A stretch of DNA of 64,000 bases, taken from NCBI RefSeq assembly GCF_003432035.1, contig NZ_QOHO01000064.1, positions 1-64,000 of the forward strand, read 5' to 3'. Below are positions 8,952-17,934 of this stretch, piece after piece; within the stretch, counting starts at the first letter, position 1, and each line of letters opens with the position of its first letter. The notes under the pieces were generated by a model that saw only the letters and a list, made by a program, of their open reading frames with translations, was not told where the DNA came from and did no database searches. This DNA is from Lacrimispora amygdalina (GTDB lineage: Bacteria > Bacillota > Clostridia > Lachnospirales > Lachnospiraceae). The position numbers were made by a program, and so were the translations under genes.

Positions 8952-10979
8952 TTAATGCTGGTCTAATTGAAATTCATCTACCAGTTCTTTTAATGCAATT
9001 GCCATATCAGACAGTTCTTTGCTTGCAGCTGCACTTTCCTCTGCTGTTGCTGAGTTATTCTGTACCACTGCTGAGATCTGATCGATACCTGCAGTGACCT
9101 GGCGGATTGCTTCAGACTGCCTCACAGAAGCTTCCGAGATCCGTTCAATCATCTCGGAAACAGAACGGGTGCTCTCTACCGCTGTTGACAGGGATTCTGC
9201 GGCGTCCTTCACCAGACTGGAGCCATTCATAACGGACTGAATCGAACCTTCAATGAGATGTGTGGTATTCTGAGCCGCTTCCGAACTTTTTGACGCCAGG
9301 TTGCGGACTTCATCGGCTACAACAGCAAATCCTTTTCCCGCTTCTCCTGCACGCGCCGCTTCCACAGCCGCATTCAGTGCCAGAATATTAGTCTGGAACG
9401 CAATATCTTCTATGGTTCTTATAATTTTGCTGATCTCCCTGGAATTTTCACTGATTTCCTCCATGGCAGTAACCAGAGCTTCCATATGTCTGCTGCTGGT
9501 CTCCAGCTCTCCGGTGGCGGCAACCGCCTGCGCATTGGCACTGGTGGAATCCTGGGCATTCTTATCAATATTATGGGAGATATCATTGATGGTAGCAGCC
9601 AGTTCTTCTACCGCACTGGCCTGCTCTGTTGCCCCCTGGGCAAGAGCCTGTGAGCTGGCGGATATGTTCTGCGATCCATAAGCGACCTGATCCGAAGCAG
9701 ATACTATCCTTTCCATCGTTACGGTCAGTGTACTGCGGATTTTAAGCAGGGCATTCTTCACCTTTTCAAAATTCCCTTTATAATCGTATTCCAGCTGGAA
9801 CACCAGATTCCTGTCTGCAATCTGATTGAGAACAGAAGTAATTTCATCAATATAGTTTACATAATCTCTCAGCTGCAATACTGTATTGCCCAAGGAAGCA
9901 GCAACCATACCAATTTCATCATTATCAAAGTTCTCCATGGCAAGATCCAGCCTGCCTTCTGCAATCTGTTCTGCAACATAAGACAGTTTTCTAAGCGGTT
10001 TCGTCATGCCCCTGGAAATGAGGATAATTAATAATACAAGCAATACCGATCCCAGCAGGAAGACAGTTGTAATTGTTGCAGTCACAGCCATACGGGAAGC
10101 AAGCAATTCTGACTTTGGAATACTTGAAAGTACAAGCCAGCCGGAGTCCCCAACCCGGTTTACAGCCCCAAAATACTCTTCCTTATTCATCGTATACTCA
10201 TAGCTGCCTGCTGCCTGTCCGGTTATCGCCTGTTTTATATTATCAGACATGTCCGTTTCCGTAACGTTCTTCTGAATGATATCATTGTTCGGATGATATA
10301 CGATTTGTCCACCCTCTGTAGCCAGAACCACAAATCCATCTGTTCCGATCTTGTAATCACTCATGATTGTGACAAGCTGGGACAGCTTAATATCCAGTCC
10401 CATCACACCAAGGGGTTTTCCGGTGCTGCTGTCAAAAACTCCGCAGACTGCACTGACAATGACTCCTCCTGTACTGGCATCCACATAGGGCTCCGTCAAT
10501 ATAGGGTGATCCAGCTCCATGGCCCGGTACCAGGGCCTTCCTGAGATATCCCAGCCATCATCCGATGTGAAGTTGTCCGACTGTGTTACCTGGCTTAAAT
10601 CCAGATCTGCGATCCATGCAGCGAGAATGTTATCCTTATCTGTCGCCTGCAGCTTATCAAGCGTTTTCTTAATCTCCGGATATCCCTCACTGTCCGGCAT
10701 TCTCACTTTTCCGGTGGCATTCTTTAAATACGATTCCACCTGCTGGCTCGCTGCCGCACTCTTCATCTCCGCCAGGTAAAAAGTCAGAAACGAATCCACC
10801 TGGTTTGCCGCAGCTAAGGATGCCGAATTAAGATTTTCCGTAGACTGATGTTCCATGCTCTTTCCAACCTGCATAGTAATAAGAAATCCTGATAAAATTA
10901 AAATTACTATGACTGGAGCTGAAATCCCAAAGAGCAGTTTTGTAAATATGCGTTTTTTTCTCTTGTTTATCATAGACAT
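8952..10979 (-). CDS. methyl-accepting chemotaxis protein with dCache sensor
   Basis: A 675-residue chemoreceptor. A basic N-terminus is followed by a membrane helix (about residues 12-34). An extracellular double-Cache ligand domain (about 38-300) contains [32 protein letters not shown] second membrane helix (about 302-325), a HAMP domain and a long cytoplasmic signalling coiled coil follow, with the hairpin tip [48 protein letters not shown]. The PYxD motif in the first Cache pocket resembles amino-acid or amine-binding receptors, but the ligand is not provable. It is a stand-alone gene. Confidence 0.95.
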   Translation of the reverse strand: MSMINKRKKRIFTKLLFGISAPVIVILILSGFLITMQVGKSMEHQSTENLNSASLAAANQVDSFLTFYLAEMKSAAASQQVESYLKNATGKVRMPDSEGYPEIKKTLDKLQATDKDNILAAWIADLDLSQVTQSDNFTSDDGWDISGRPWYRAMELDHPILTEPYVDASTGGVIVSAVCGVFDSSTGKPLGVMGLDIKLSQLVTIMSDYKIGTDGFVVLATEGGQIVYHPNNDIIQKNVTETDMSDNIKQAITGQAAGSYEYTMNKEEYFGAVNRVGDSGWLVLSSIPKSELLASRMAVTATITTVFLLGSVLLVLLIILISRGMTKPLRKLSYVAEQIAEGRLDLAMENFDNDEIGMVAASLGNTVLQLRDYVNYIDEITSVLNQIADRNLVFQLEYDYKGNFEKVKNALLKIRSTLTVTMERIVSASDQVAYGSQNISASSQALAQGATEQASAVEELAATINDISHNIDKNAQDSTSANAQAVAATGELETSSRHMEALVTAMEEISENSREISKIIRTIEDIAFQTNILALNAAVEAARAGEAGKGFAVVADEVRNLASKSSEAAQNTTHLIEGSIQSVMNGSSLVKDAAESLSTAVESTRSVSEMIERISEASVRQSEAIRQVTAGIDQISAVVQNNSATAEESAAASKELSDMAIALKELVDEFQLDQH

Positions 10980-11091
10980 CCTTTCTCCCCATAATTATAC
11001 TATAATATAGCATGGGGCTTTCTGGATCGCAACTGCTAAAAATATCAATTAATAATATAAGGAAATGGATTAATTTTCTAATTAAAAATCA

Positions 11092-11121
11092 GCAGGACGG
11101 TCTGTTTTATCTCAACCGTCC
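11092..11121 (-). terminator. intrinsic terminator after dapA
   Basis: Arms GGACGGT and ACCGTCC enclose a 13-base loop. Read on the minus strand, the hairpin is followed by a T-rich stretch (TGATTTTTAAT). It begins 12 bases past the dapA stop. Confidence 0.75.
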
Positions 11122-11133
11122 CGCTTTCCTATA

Positions 11134-12033
11134 TTAAGATTGTATCAGGAAATAAGATTCCATGATCTCTCTTAATTTTTCTTTATCCGTTTCTTTCAGC
11201 GGAACCAGAGGCAGCCTGTATTTCTCCTCGCACAGTCCCAGTAAGGACAACGCCGCTTTCACAGGAACAGGGTTCACATCCATAAACATGGCATTCATGA
11301 TCCGCAGCAGCTCCAGCTGCATATCCCTGCTCTTTTTAATCTGTCCTTCAAAAAACAGTTCACACATTGTGTGCATCTGAAGAGGCATGATATTTGCCAG
11401 GACTGAGATCACTCCTTTTCCCCCAAGAGACATAATCGGTACAGTCTGATCATCATTTCCTGAGTACAGATCCAGCCGGTCCCCGCACAGGGCCGCCACT
11501 TTTGCGATATGGGAGATATTCCCCCCTGCCTCTTTAGCCGCCCTTATATTGGGGTGCTTTGAAAGCTTTAAATAGGTCTCCGGTTCAATATTAACCCCTG
11601 TTCGCGTGGGTACGTTATACAGGATTATGGGAATATCCACGCGGTCCGCTATGGTATTAAAATGCTCCACCAGTCCATGCTGGGATGTTTTGTTATAGTA
11701 CGGTGTGACCAGCAAAAGCGCTGATGCTCCCAATGATTGTGCCTTCCTGGAGAGCCTCACGGAATTTGACGTGGAATTGCTTCCCGTTCCCATTATTACA
11801 GGTACCCTGTGATTAACATAATGCACCACAAATTCCAGCAGCTCAGTCTTTTCCTTCTCTTCCAGAGTAGAGGATTCTCCTGTCGTTCCGTTTACAACAA
11901 TCGCGTCTGTACCATTTTCCAGCTGAAATTTCAACAGCCGTTCCATAGCCGTAAGATCCAAATTCCCATGTTGGTCCATGGGGGTGACAATGGCTGCAGC
12001 AGAGCCTTTAAAAATCCCATCATTCATAGACAT
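11134..12033 (-). CDS. dapA: 4-hydroxy-tetrahydrodipicolinate synthase
   Basis: DapA condenses pyruvate with aspartate semialdehyde, the first committed step to diaminopimelate/lysine and, in spore formers, to dipicolinate. The 299-residue TIM-barrel protein shows the pyruvate-binding GTTGES, the catalytic Tyr139 in ILYNVPTRTG, and the Schiff-base lysine Lys167 in RAAKEAGG. It is divergent from the dipicolinate synthase genes dpaAB across 113 bases. This suggests it may be a sporulation-dedicated copy feeding dipicolinate, though the sequence does not exclude a housekeeping role. Confidence 0.96.
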   Translation of the reverse strand: MSMNDGIFKGSAAAIVTPMDQHGNLDLTAMERLLKFQLENGTDAIVVNGTTGESSTLEEKEKTELLEFVVHYVNHRVPVIMGTGSNSTSNSVRLSRKAQSLGASALLLVTPYYNKTSQHGLVEHFNTIADRVDIPIILYNVPTRTGVNIEPETYLKLSKHPNIRAAKEAGGNISHIAKVAALCGDRLDLYSGNDDQTVPIMSLGGKGVISVLANIMPLQMHTMCELFFEGQIKKSRDMQLELLRIMNAMFMDVNPVPVKAALSLLGLCEEKYRLPLVPLKETDKEKLREIMESYFLIQS

Positions 12034-12097
12034 TCATTCCTAAAAAATAGGTTCATACTAACAAAAATATGACAAACATTCCCGGTTGGTACCATAC

Positions 12098-12124
12098 ACA
12101 AATCATTTTTTTTATCATATAAAC
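12098..12124 (+). promoter_or_regulatory. possible sigma-K-type promoter for dpaAB
   Basis: An AC dinucleotide, a 16-base spacer and CATATAAAC resemble the mother-cell sigma-K consensus (AC, then CATANNNTA), although the last two bases of the -10 are AC instead of TA. It ends 22 bases before the dpaA start. Sigma-K control is expected for this operon from Bacillus; the match alone is weak. Confidence 0.3.
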
Positions 12125-12146
12125 CAGTATAAGGAGTGATGACCGT

Positions 12147-12989
12147 ATGCATAAATTTCTTCTATTAGGCGGCGACTCAAGACAGCTTTATTTAAGCCGC
12201 ATTTTAACTGAAAACGGCTTTTTTAATGTTCTTCATTCTGACGGAGATGATCCGGACTTCTCACTGAAGGAAGCCATGGAAAGCTGCGATATTATTCTCT
12301 GTCCCATACCGTTCACCAAGGATAAAATCAGCCTTTTTTCTGACCATGAAATGAACGACCTTGGAATTGGCAATCTCTTAAGCCATCTTACCTCCGGCCA
12401 TATCCTGTTTGGAGGCAGCATTCCGGCATACGTAAAAGATTATGCCAGAAAAAATGAAATTAGCTGCTTCGACTATATGGATATGGAAGATGTCACCATA
12501 AAAAACACCATTGCAACTGCAGAAGGCGCTGTCGCGGAAGCCATCCGGTTAAGCCCCGGCTGCCTCCACCAGAGTAAATGCCTGATTACCGGCTTCGGAA
12601 GATGTGCCAAAACCCTGGCACTTAAGCTAAAAGGCCTTGACCTTACTATCACCATCGCGGGAAGAAGAGCAAACCAGCTGGCCCTTGCTTCAGCCATGGG
12701 TTTTCAGACTGTTTTACTAAGTGATTTAAAAAAAGAAATAGGCAGCTACGACTATATCTTCAACACCATACCAGCACTGATCATCGATGAGGAGCTTGTC
12801 TTTCTGGCAGCGCGGCAGGCAGTCATTATTGATATTGCCTCTGCCCCCGGTGGTGTGGATTTTGAAGCCTGCAGACAGCAGGGAATCCGTGCAAAGCTAT
12901 GCCTTGGCCTCCCTGGAATCTATGCTCCCGAAACCTCAGCGAAAATTCTGTATGAAGCGATTCTCACCTGTTTATCTCAAACTGTCTAG
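12147..12989 (+). CDS. dpaA: dipicolinate synthase subunit A
   Basis: Subunit A (SpoVFA) of dipicolinate synthase, which oxidises the DapA product to dipicolinic acid in the mother cell during sporulation. The 280-residue protein has the characteristic N-terminus (MHKFLLLGGDSRQLYLSRIL) and a Rossmann NAD(P) site (CLITGFGRCAKTLALKLKGL, about residues 145-164). A GGAG site precedes the ATG. dpaB follows after 15 bases. The dpaAB pair is strong evidence of a spore-forming host. Confidence 0.95.
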   Translation: MHKFLLLGGDSRQLYLSRILTENGFFNVLHSDGDDPDFSLKEAMESCDIILCPIPFTKDKISLFSDHEMNDLGIGNLLSHLTSGHILFGGSIPAYVKDYARKNEISCFDYMDMEDVTIKNTIATAEGAVAEAIRLSPGCLHQSKCLITGFGRCAKTLALKLKGLDLTITIAGRRANQLALASAMGFQTVLLSDLKKEIGSYDYIFNTIPALIIDEELVFLAARQAVIIDIASAPGGVDFEACRQQGIRAKLCLGLPGIYAPETSAKILYEAILTCLSQTV

Positions 12990-13004
12990 GCAAAGGAGTG
13001 CAAT

Positions 13005-13583
13005 ATGAAACTGGAAGGAAAGAAAGTTGGCCTGGCAATTACCGGGTCCTTTTGTACTTTTGACAAAATAGAAGAAGAAATCAAGGTTCTGGCAGAACAG
13101 GGAGCCGATATCTATCCCATTTTTTCGTCCAATGTCCAGACTACAGATTCCCGATTTGGCAGCACGAAAGAATTTATGGACCGGATTACTGAAATAGCCG
13201 GTAATAAGCCTATTCTCCGGCTGGAGGAAGCCGAACCCATCGGCCCCAAAGGATATTTAGATATCCTTCTTATTGCCCCCTGCACCGGCAATACGCTGGC
13301 AAAGCTGGCAAATGGAATTACCGACTCACCGGTTCTCATGGCTGCAAAAGCACATTTAAGGAACGAAAAACCCCTGGTTATCTCCCTTTCCACAAATGAT
13401 GCTCTTGGAATGAATTTCAAAAATATCGGTATTCTTTACAATGTGAAGAATATTTATTTTGTACCCTTCGGCCAGGATAATCCTGTAAAGAAACCGAATT
13501 CCATGATTGCCCGCACGGAACTGATCTGTAAAACTCTGGAATATGCGCTTGATGGAAGGCAGATTCAGCCGGTAATTATTTAG
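13005..13583 (+). CDS. dpaB: dipicolinate synthase subunit B
   Basis: Subunit B (SpoVFB), a flavoprotein-like partner of DpaA. The 192-residue protein begins MKLEGKKVGLAITGSFCTFD and carries the flavodoxin-like segments LLIAPCTGNTLAKLANGITDSPVLMAAKAHLRNEKPLVI and the ALGMNFKNIGIL region. A GGAG ribosome site lies before the ATG. It is directly downstream of dpaA and followed by a GC-rich terminator, so dpaAB forms a closed two-gene operon. Confidence 0.95.
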   Translation: MKLEGKKVGLAITGSFCTFDKIEEEIKVLAEQGADIYPIFSSNVQTTDSRFGSTKEFMDRITEIAGNKPILRLEEAEPIGPKGYLDILLIAPCTGNTLAKLANGITDSPVLMAAKAHLRNEKPLVISLSTNDALGMNFKNIGILYNVKNIYFVPFGQDNPVKKPNSMIARTELICKTLEYALDGRQIQPVII

Positions 13584-13623
13584 AGCCGCGGTTAATCCGT
13601 ACAACAAAAATGACTTATATACC

Positions 13624-13655
13624 CCTCCCCCGCTCTGCCGGGGGAGGATTTTATT
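13624..13655 (+). terminator. intrinsic terminator after dpaB
   Basis: Perfect 9-bp arms CCTCCCCCG and CGGGGGAGG with a 6-base loop, followed by ATTTTATTTATATT. It lies 40 bases after the dpaB stop. Confidence 0.85.
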
Positions 13656-13756
13656 TATATTATAAAATCAATTCTCTTGAATTTATCCATTTCTGCGCTT
13701 ACACTTAAACCATGAATATCCATTTTAGTAAAACGGTTCGTATAAGGGGGATAAAT

Positions 13757-14452
13757 TTGGACTGCCATATTTTAATAATTGACGATGACAGAGATTTGTG
13801 TACTTTAATTAAAGAATGTGCTGCTAAAGAAGCAATAAACGCAGATTACTGCCAATCCGGCATGGCTGGACTGGCAATGCTTGAAAAAAAGGAATATCAC
13901 CTCATTCTTCTGGATGTGATGATGCCTGGACTTGATGGATTCCAGACGCTGGAGAAAATCCGCAGCAAAAGTAATATTCCAATTCTCATGCTGACTTCCA
14001 AAGATGACACCACCTCAAAAATTTACGGTCTCCGCTCCGGTGCCGATGATTATCTGACAAAACCTTTTAATATGGAAGAATTAATTGCCCGGATTATATC
14101 ACTAATCCGCAGATACACCCGTTTTAATGGAGCAGGAAACGGTTACCGTCCGCTTATATATGAAGGATTGAGTATAGACTTTGACAGCCGAAGTGTAACG
14201 ACCAAAAATGGAACCTTTGATTTACCGCCAAAAGAGTTTGATGTTTTACTTTTCTGTGCAAAAAACCAGGGCAGAATATTAACAAAACAGCAGATATATG
14301 AAGAGGTCTGGAAAGAAACGTATGTTTACGATGACAGCAATATCATGGCCATTATAAGCCGGCTTCGGAAAAAGATTGAACCGGATCCGGGAGCGCCTTT
14401 CTATATTCAGACAATCAAAGGAATTGGTTACCGCTTTAATAAGGAGGTGTAA
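13757..14452 (+). CDS. OmpR-family response regulator
   Basis: DNA-binding response regulator (231 residues from this start). The receiver domain has acidic pocket residues in LIIDDD, the phosphoacceptor Asp53 in ILLDVMMPG, Thr in MLTSKDD and Lys in DYLTKPF. A winged-helix output domain follows (KEFDVLLFCAKNQGRILTKQQIYEEVW, IRRYT, IQTIKGIGYRF). I chose the TTG start because AAGGGGG sits 6 bases upstream; an in-frame ATG at 13712 has no ribosome site. It is followed at four bases by its histidine kinase and probably controls the ABC exporter downstream. Confidence 0.92.
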   Translation: MDCHILIIDDDRDLCTLIKECAAKEAINADYCQSGMAGLAMLEKKEYHLILLDVMMPGLDGFQTLEKIRSKSNIPILMLTSKDDTTSKIYGLRSGADDYLTKPFNMEELIARIISLIRRYTRFNGAGNGYRPLIYEGLSIDFDSRSVTTKNGTFDLPPKEFDVLLFCAKNQGRILTKQQIYEEVWKETYVYDDSNIMAIISRLRKKIEPDPGAPFYIQTIKGIGYRFNKEV

Positions 14453-14455
14453 GCG

Positions 14456-15382
14456 TTGGCATTGACATTCGTTCTAAGCTTCCTTTTATGTATATCAGTC
14501 CTTAGCGGAACGGTCTGGCTTACTCAGTTAACAGCGGTCAGGAGGCAGCTGCGGGAAATGGCAGAAGCTTTATCAGATATACAGGCTGGGAACGGGAACC
14601 GAAAAATTCTGGCTCCCCGTAATGATCTGACTGCAGAGCTTTCCTACAAATTAAATGGAATTGTTTATTGCTACGAGGAACAGATCTATAAACTTAAAGC
14701 AGCAGATGAAGCAAACCGCCAGCTTGTGACCAGCCTTTCCCATGATGTACGAACTCCGCTTACTACTCTGATTGGGTATTTAGATGCGGTGCACAGGGGC
14801 ATCGCCGGTCCGGAGGAGCATGTAAACTATATTGAGACGGCAAGGTTAAAAGCGTACAGTCTTAAGGAATATATTGATCTTTTGTTTGACTGGTTTAAGT
14901 TAAACTCCAACGAATTCACTTTATCTTCAGAAAAAATCCAGCTTGCAGAACTGACACGGAATATACTGATAAACTGGATACCTGTCTTTGAAGAAAATCA
15001 GATCCAGTATGAAATAGATATCCCGGAAAAACCGGTTTTCATTCATGCCGACCCTGATGGTTATGAACGGATTATCAACAATCTTATTCAAAATGTTATA
15101 AAGCACAGTCATGCATCAAAAATAACAATACAGATATCAAAAAAACAATCCGATATTACAATTCAAATTGAAGACAATGGAATTGGAATTGACCCGGCTG
15201 ACTTACCGCATATCTTTGAACGGTTATATAAGTGCGATAAAGAACGTTCTGACAAAGGCAGTGGGTTGGGATTATCAATTGCGAGACAGCTGACTGAAAA
15301 AATGAATGGCTGGATTGATGTAAAGAGTAAGTCAGATCATGATACCGCTTTTATTATTTGTTTTCCAGCTGCCCCAGACTGA
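14456..15382 (+). CDS. sensor histidine kinase
   Basis: A 308-residue kinase with one N-terminal membrane helix (residues 4-25) and essentially no extracellular sensor, then a HAMP-like linker, the H box TSLSHDVRTPLTTL with His96, the N box NNLIQNVIKHS, G1 DNGIGIDP, F box and G2 GSGLGLSIA. A TTG start is preceded by AAGGAGGTG. Kinases with minimal sensor domains beside peptide exporters often respond to the transporter's status or to a membrane-targeting antibiotic; this is inference from context. Confidence 0.92.
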   Translation: MALTFVLSFLLCISVLSGTVWLTQLTAVRRQLREMAEALSDIQAGNGNRKILAPRNDLTAELSYKLNGIVYCYEEQIYKLKAADEANRQLVTSLSHDVRTPLTTLIGYLDAVHRGIAGPEEHVNYIETARLKAYSLKEYIDLLFDWFKLNSNEFTLSSEKIQLAELTRNILINWIPVFEENQIQYEIDIPEKPVFIHADPDGYERIINNLIQNVIKHSHASKITIQISKKQSDITIQIEDNGIGIDPADLPHIFERLYKCDKERSDKGSGLGLSIARQLTEKMNGWIDVKSKSDHDTAFIICFPAAPD

Positions 15383-15384
15383 TT

Positions 15385-15423
15385 GCAAGGTTATTGCAAG
15401 GCAGCGGCAAGGTTTATGCAAGG
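15385..15423 (+). promoter_or_regulatory. four GCAAGG direct repeats at 11-bp period, probable response-regulator site
   Basis: GCAAGG occurs at 15385, 15396, 15407 and 15418, exactly 11 bp apart, in the 85-base gap between the kinase stop and the ABC ATPase start. A TAGAAT -10-like hexamer follows at 15433. Repeats on one helix face just upstream of a -10 are the usual form of an OmpR-family activator array, so the adjacent regulator probably induces the exporter genes from here. Confidence 0.7.
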
Positions 15424-15467
15424 TTCCGGTATTAGAATAATTTCAATGAGAGAGGAGGTTTTTTGAA

Positions 15468-16391
15468 TTGGGTGAATTGATCATTGAAACGAAAAATCTT
15501 ACAAAACAATATGGAGATCAAAAAAGCGTTAACAACTTAAACCTGCATGTAAAGCAAGGGCGCATTTATGGACTGCTTGGCCGCAACGGAGCCGGTAAGA
15601 CCACAACAATGAAACTGCTTCTGAACTTAATAACCCCCTCATCGGGAGAAATACGGATATTTGGAAAAAATATAAAAGAGGATGCCAAAAAAATATTGCC
15701 CCGCATCGGAAGTCTGATAGAAGCACCTGGATTTTATCCAAATTTGACCGGGACGGAAAATTTAAAAATTTTCGCACTGCTTAGAGGAACCCCAACGCGC
15801 AACGCAGTTCAAAGTGCTCTGGAAATTGTAGGACTGCCTTATCATGACAAAAAGCTGTTTTCTCAATACTCGCTGGGAATGAAACAGCGTCTCGCCATTG
15901 CCCTTGCAATTATGCATGATCCGGAGCTGTTAATTTTAGACGAGCCGATTAATGGTCTTGACCCCATCGGAATTGCTGAAATGCGTTCTTTTATCCGGGA
16001 TCTTTGCCACTTAAAAAAGAAAACAATATTAATATCCAGCCACATCCTGTCAGAAATATCTTTACTTGCAGATGACATCGGAATTATCGACCATGGTGTT
16101 TTGCTGGAGGAAGAAAGTCTTTCTGAACTGGAAGAAAAAAACAGCAAATACATGCATTTTATAGTTTCAGATACTTCTCAGGCTGCCAGAATCCTGGAAA
16201 TGAATTTTAACACAGAAAACTTTACGGCAGAAAAGGACCATAGCATACGTGTGTATGAAAAACAGCTTTCTGCGGCTTTAATAAACCGCACATTAATAGA
16301 AAATGGTATAGAGGTTTCTGAAGTACATACCTGTGAAGACACTCTGGAGGATTACTTCAGGCGTATAACAGGAGGTGCGGGAATTGGTTAA
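15468..16391 (+). CDS. ABC transporter ATP-binding protein, lantibiotic/bacitracin resistance type
   Basis: A 307-residue ATPase of the BcrA/LanF group, which powers removal of peptide antibiotics from the membrane. Walker A is GRNGAGKTT (around residues 38-46), the Q loop is near LIEAPGFYPNLTG, the signature is YSLGMKQRLAIA, Walker B is LLILDEPINGLDP and the H loop is SSHILSE. A TTG start is preceded by GAGAGGAGG. It overlaps or abuts the first permease and forms a regulated unit with the upstream two-component system. Confidence 0.92.
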   Translation: MGELIIETKNLTKQYGDQKSVNNLNLHVKQGRIYGLLGRNGAGKTTTMKLLLNLITPSSGEIRIFGKNIKEDAKKILPRIGSLIEAPGFYPNLTGTENLKIFALLRGTPTRNAVQSALEIVGLPYHDKKLFSQYSLGMKQRLAIALAIMHDPELLILDEPINGLDPIGIAEMRSFIRDLCHLKKKTILISSHILSEISLLADDIGIIDHGVLLEEESLSELEEKNSKYMHFIVSDTSQAARILEMNFNTENFTAEKDHSIRVYEKQLSAALINRTLIENGIEVSEVHTCEDTLEDYFRRITGGAGIG

Positions 16392-17157
16392 TCTTGTCTA
16401 TGCAGAATTTTTAAAATTTAAAAGGAAGCGGATTTTTACACTGGGAATACTGGCCGCCTTTATTTTTCCTTTTTTTAATGCAGCAATTCTGGCTGAACCA
16501 GATTTTGCAGATATCCAATCCGGAGTCAGGGAGGACAATGCTTTTTTATTTTTAATGCCTCTGCTCATTATCCTGGCTGTGAACTTATTTTTCGCAGAAC
16601 TGGAAAACAACACACTTAAAAATCTGCTCTGTATTCCCGTTTCAAAAATAAAACTGGTGCTTGTTAAACTGCTGGTATTACTGATATTTTCAATTGCATT
16701 TCAAATTACAGGTTTTTTCATCAGCACTATTTATGCTGTTTCCCAGGATATCCCCGTGGTTCAGCCACTTTTTCAATTTTATCTGACCGCATCAACCGGC
16801 ATGCTGATGTGGGCTGCTTCCCTTCCCTGCATTGTACTGGTGGTCTGGTTTAATAAAAGTTCTATTCTATCCGTTATCATTGTTTTTTTCTATACGCTTT
16901 TAAACTATACCATGCATTTCAGCGATCATATCATGATGCAGCCCATAGGATTTCATACCGGAACACTTATGCCTGTCCCCATGATCTTTCGGTGGCTCTA
17001 TCAGTTTTACACACCGTCAGGAGACGTTCAGACTGCATTTTATCAACGTTTCAGTCAATATTTTGCCTCTACATCCGAGTGCTTTTCTATCCTTCTTCTT
17101 GAAGCCATAATTTGTATTGTTTGCATGATCCGGATCTATAGCGGCAGAGAATATTAA
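16384..17157 (+). CDS. ABC transporter permease, lantibiotic immunity type
   Basis: An ABC-2 type permease with about six membrane segments, of the EpiE/MutE/BcrB group (FLKFKRKRIFTLGILAAFIFPFF at the N-terminus, FAELENNTLKNLLCIPVSKIKLVLVKL after the second helix). GGAGGTG lies 6 bases before a TTG at 16384, giving MVNLVYAEF. A GTG at 16375 lies inside that ribosome site and is less likely. The start overlaps the end of the ATPase gene by 8 bases, consistent with translational coupling. Confidence 0.88.
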   Translation: MVNLVYAEFLKFKRKRIFTLGILAAFIFPFFNAAILAEPDFADIQSGVREDNAFLFLMPLLIILAVNLFFAELENNTLKNLLCIPVSKIKLVLVKLLVLLIFSIAFQITGFFISTIYAVSQDIPVVQPLFQFYLTASTGMLMWAASLPCIVLVVWFNKSSILSVIIVFFYTLLNYTMHFSDHIMMQPIGFHTGTLMPVPMIFRWLYQFYTPSGDVQTAFYQRFSQYFASTSECFSILLLEAIICIVCMIRIYSGREY

Positions 17158-17173
17158 GAAAGGGCATTACCTC

Positions 17174-17932
17174 ATGATTTGTATTATAAGAACCGAATTT
17201 ATGAAATTAAGACGTTTCTATGTTTTACTTATTGGTATGATCGGCATGGCTTTTCCCGCTATCCTTTCTGTATTCACTCAGACAGTCACGATTCCTGAAG
17301 CACAGATACAGGATTTTAACTTCACCGTTCTTTTCAATCATACCATCTGGAATAGTGCTACAACTTTCATGCCTGTAATCTTCACCCTGATTGGAGGCTT
17401 TCTAATTAACCGTGAATATAAAGACGATACATTAAAAAACATTTTTACCATACCAATCAGTTTTCATAAACTGGTATTGGGAAAGCTGATTGTGATGGGC
17501 ATAATAAGTATATTATTTGGTTTTTACAGTTTTATTGTAACACTAATCGTGGGTTTCATAACCGGGATAAACGGACTTAATCCCACCGTATTACGGAACA
17601 GCTTTCTGCAGATGACCGGCATTTCCATCTGTACATATATTTCAGTACTCCCCATTATTGCTTTCACCTGCAGAAAACGCGACGCCTTTATGGGCGGTGT
17701 TGTTGTATCCTTTCTATTCGGATACAGCTCTATGTTTATAAAAGACGTCACGCTCCGCAGCCTGTATCCTATATTATCAGGTCTGACTATAATCCGGTTT
17801 GATACACGAACTTATATGAACACTGCTGAATCTGGTAATCTCAGTATTTCCGTTCTAACTATGGCCGCTATCCTTTTGTTCACAGGTAAGCTGATCTTAA
17901 TGCCTTATTCCGGGAAAGCTTCTTATACCTGA
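17174..17932 (+). CDS. ABC transporter permease, lantibiotic immunity type
   Basis: Second permease (252 residues, about six membrane helices) of the same exporter, 16 bases after the first. It shares the group pattern TEFMKLRRFYVLLIGMIG and NREYKDDTLKNIFTIPISFHKLVLGKL. ATPase plus two different permeases is the LanFEG layout, which protects cells by expelling lantibiotics from the membrane. There is no lantibiotic precursor next to this set, so it is probably a stand-alone resistance system. Confidence 0.88.
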   Translation: MICIIRTEFMKLRRFYVLLIGMIGMAFPAILSVFTQTVTIPEAQIQDFNFTVLFNHTIWNSATTFMPVIFTLIGGFLINREYKDDTLKNIFTIPISFHKLVLGKLIVMGIISILFGFYSFIVTLIVGFITGINGLNPTVLRNSFLQMTGISICTYISVLPIIAFTCRKRDAFMGGVVVSFLFGYSSMFIKDVTLRSLYPILSGLTIIRFDTRTYMNTAESGNLSISVLTMAAILLFTGKLILMPYSGKASYT

Positions 17933-17934
17933 TT

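Noticed and set aside
9301-10779. Several long plus-strand frames opposite the chemoreceptor gene
   Set aside because: They are shadows of a highly biased coding sequence; the chemoreceptor on the other strand is certain.
12034-12146. Lysine riboswitch before dapA
   Set aside because: The 113-base gap is too short for the lysine aptamer and shows none of its helices.
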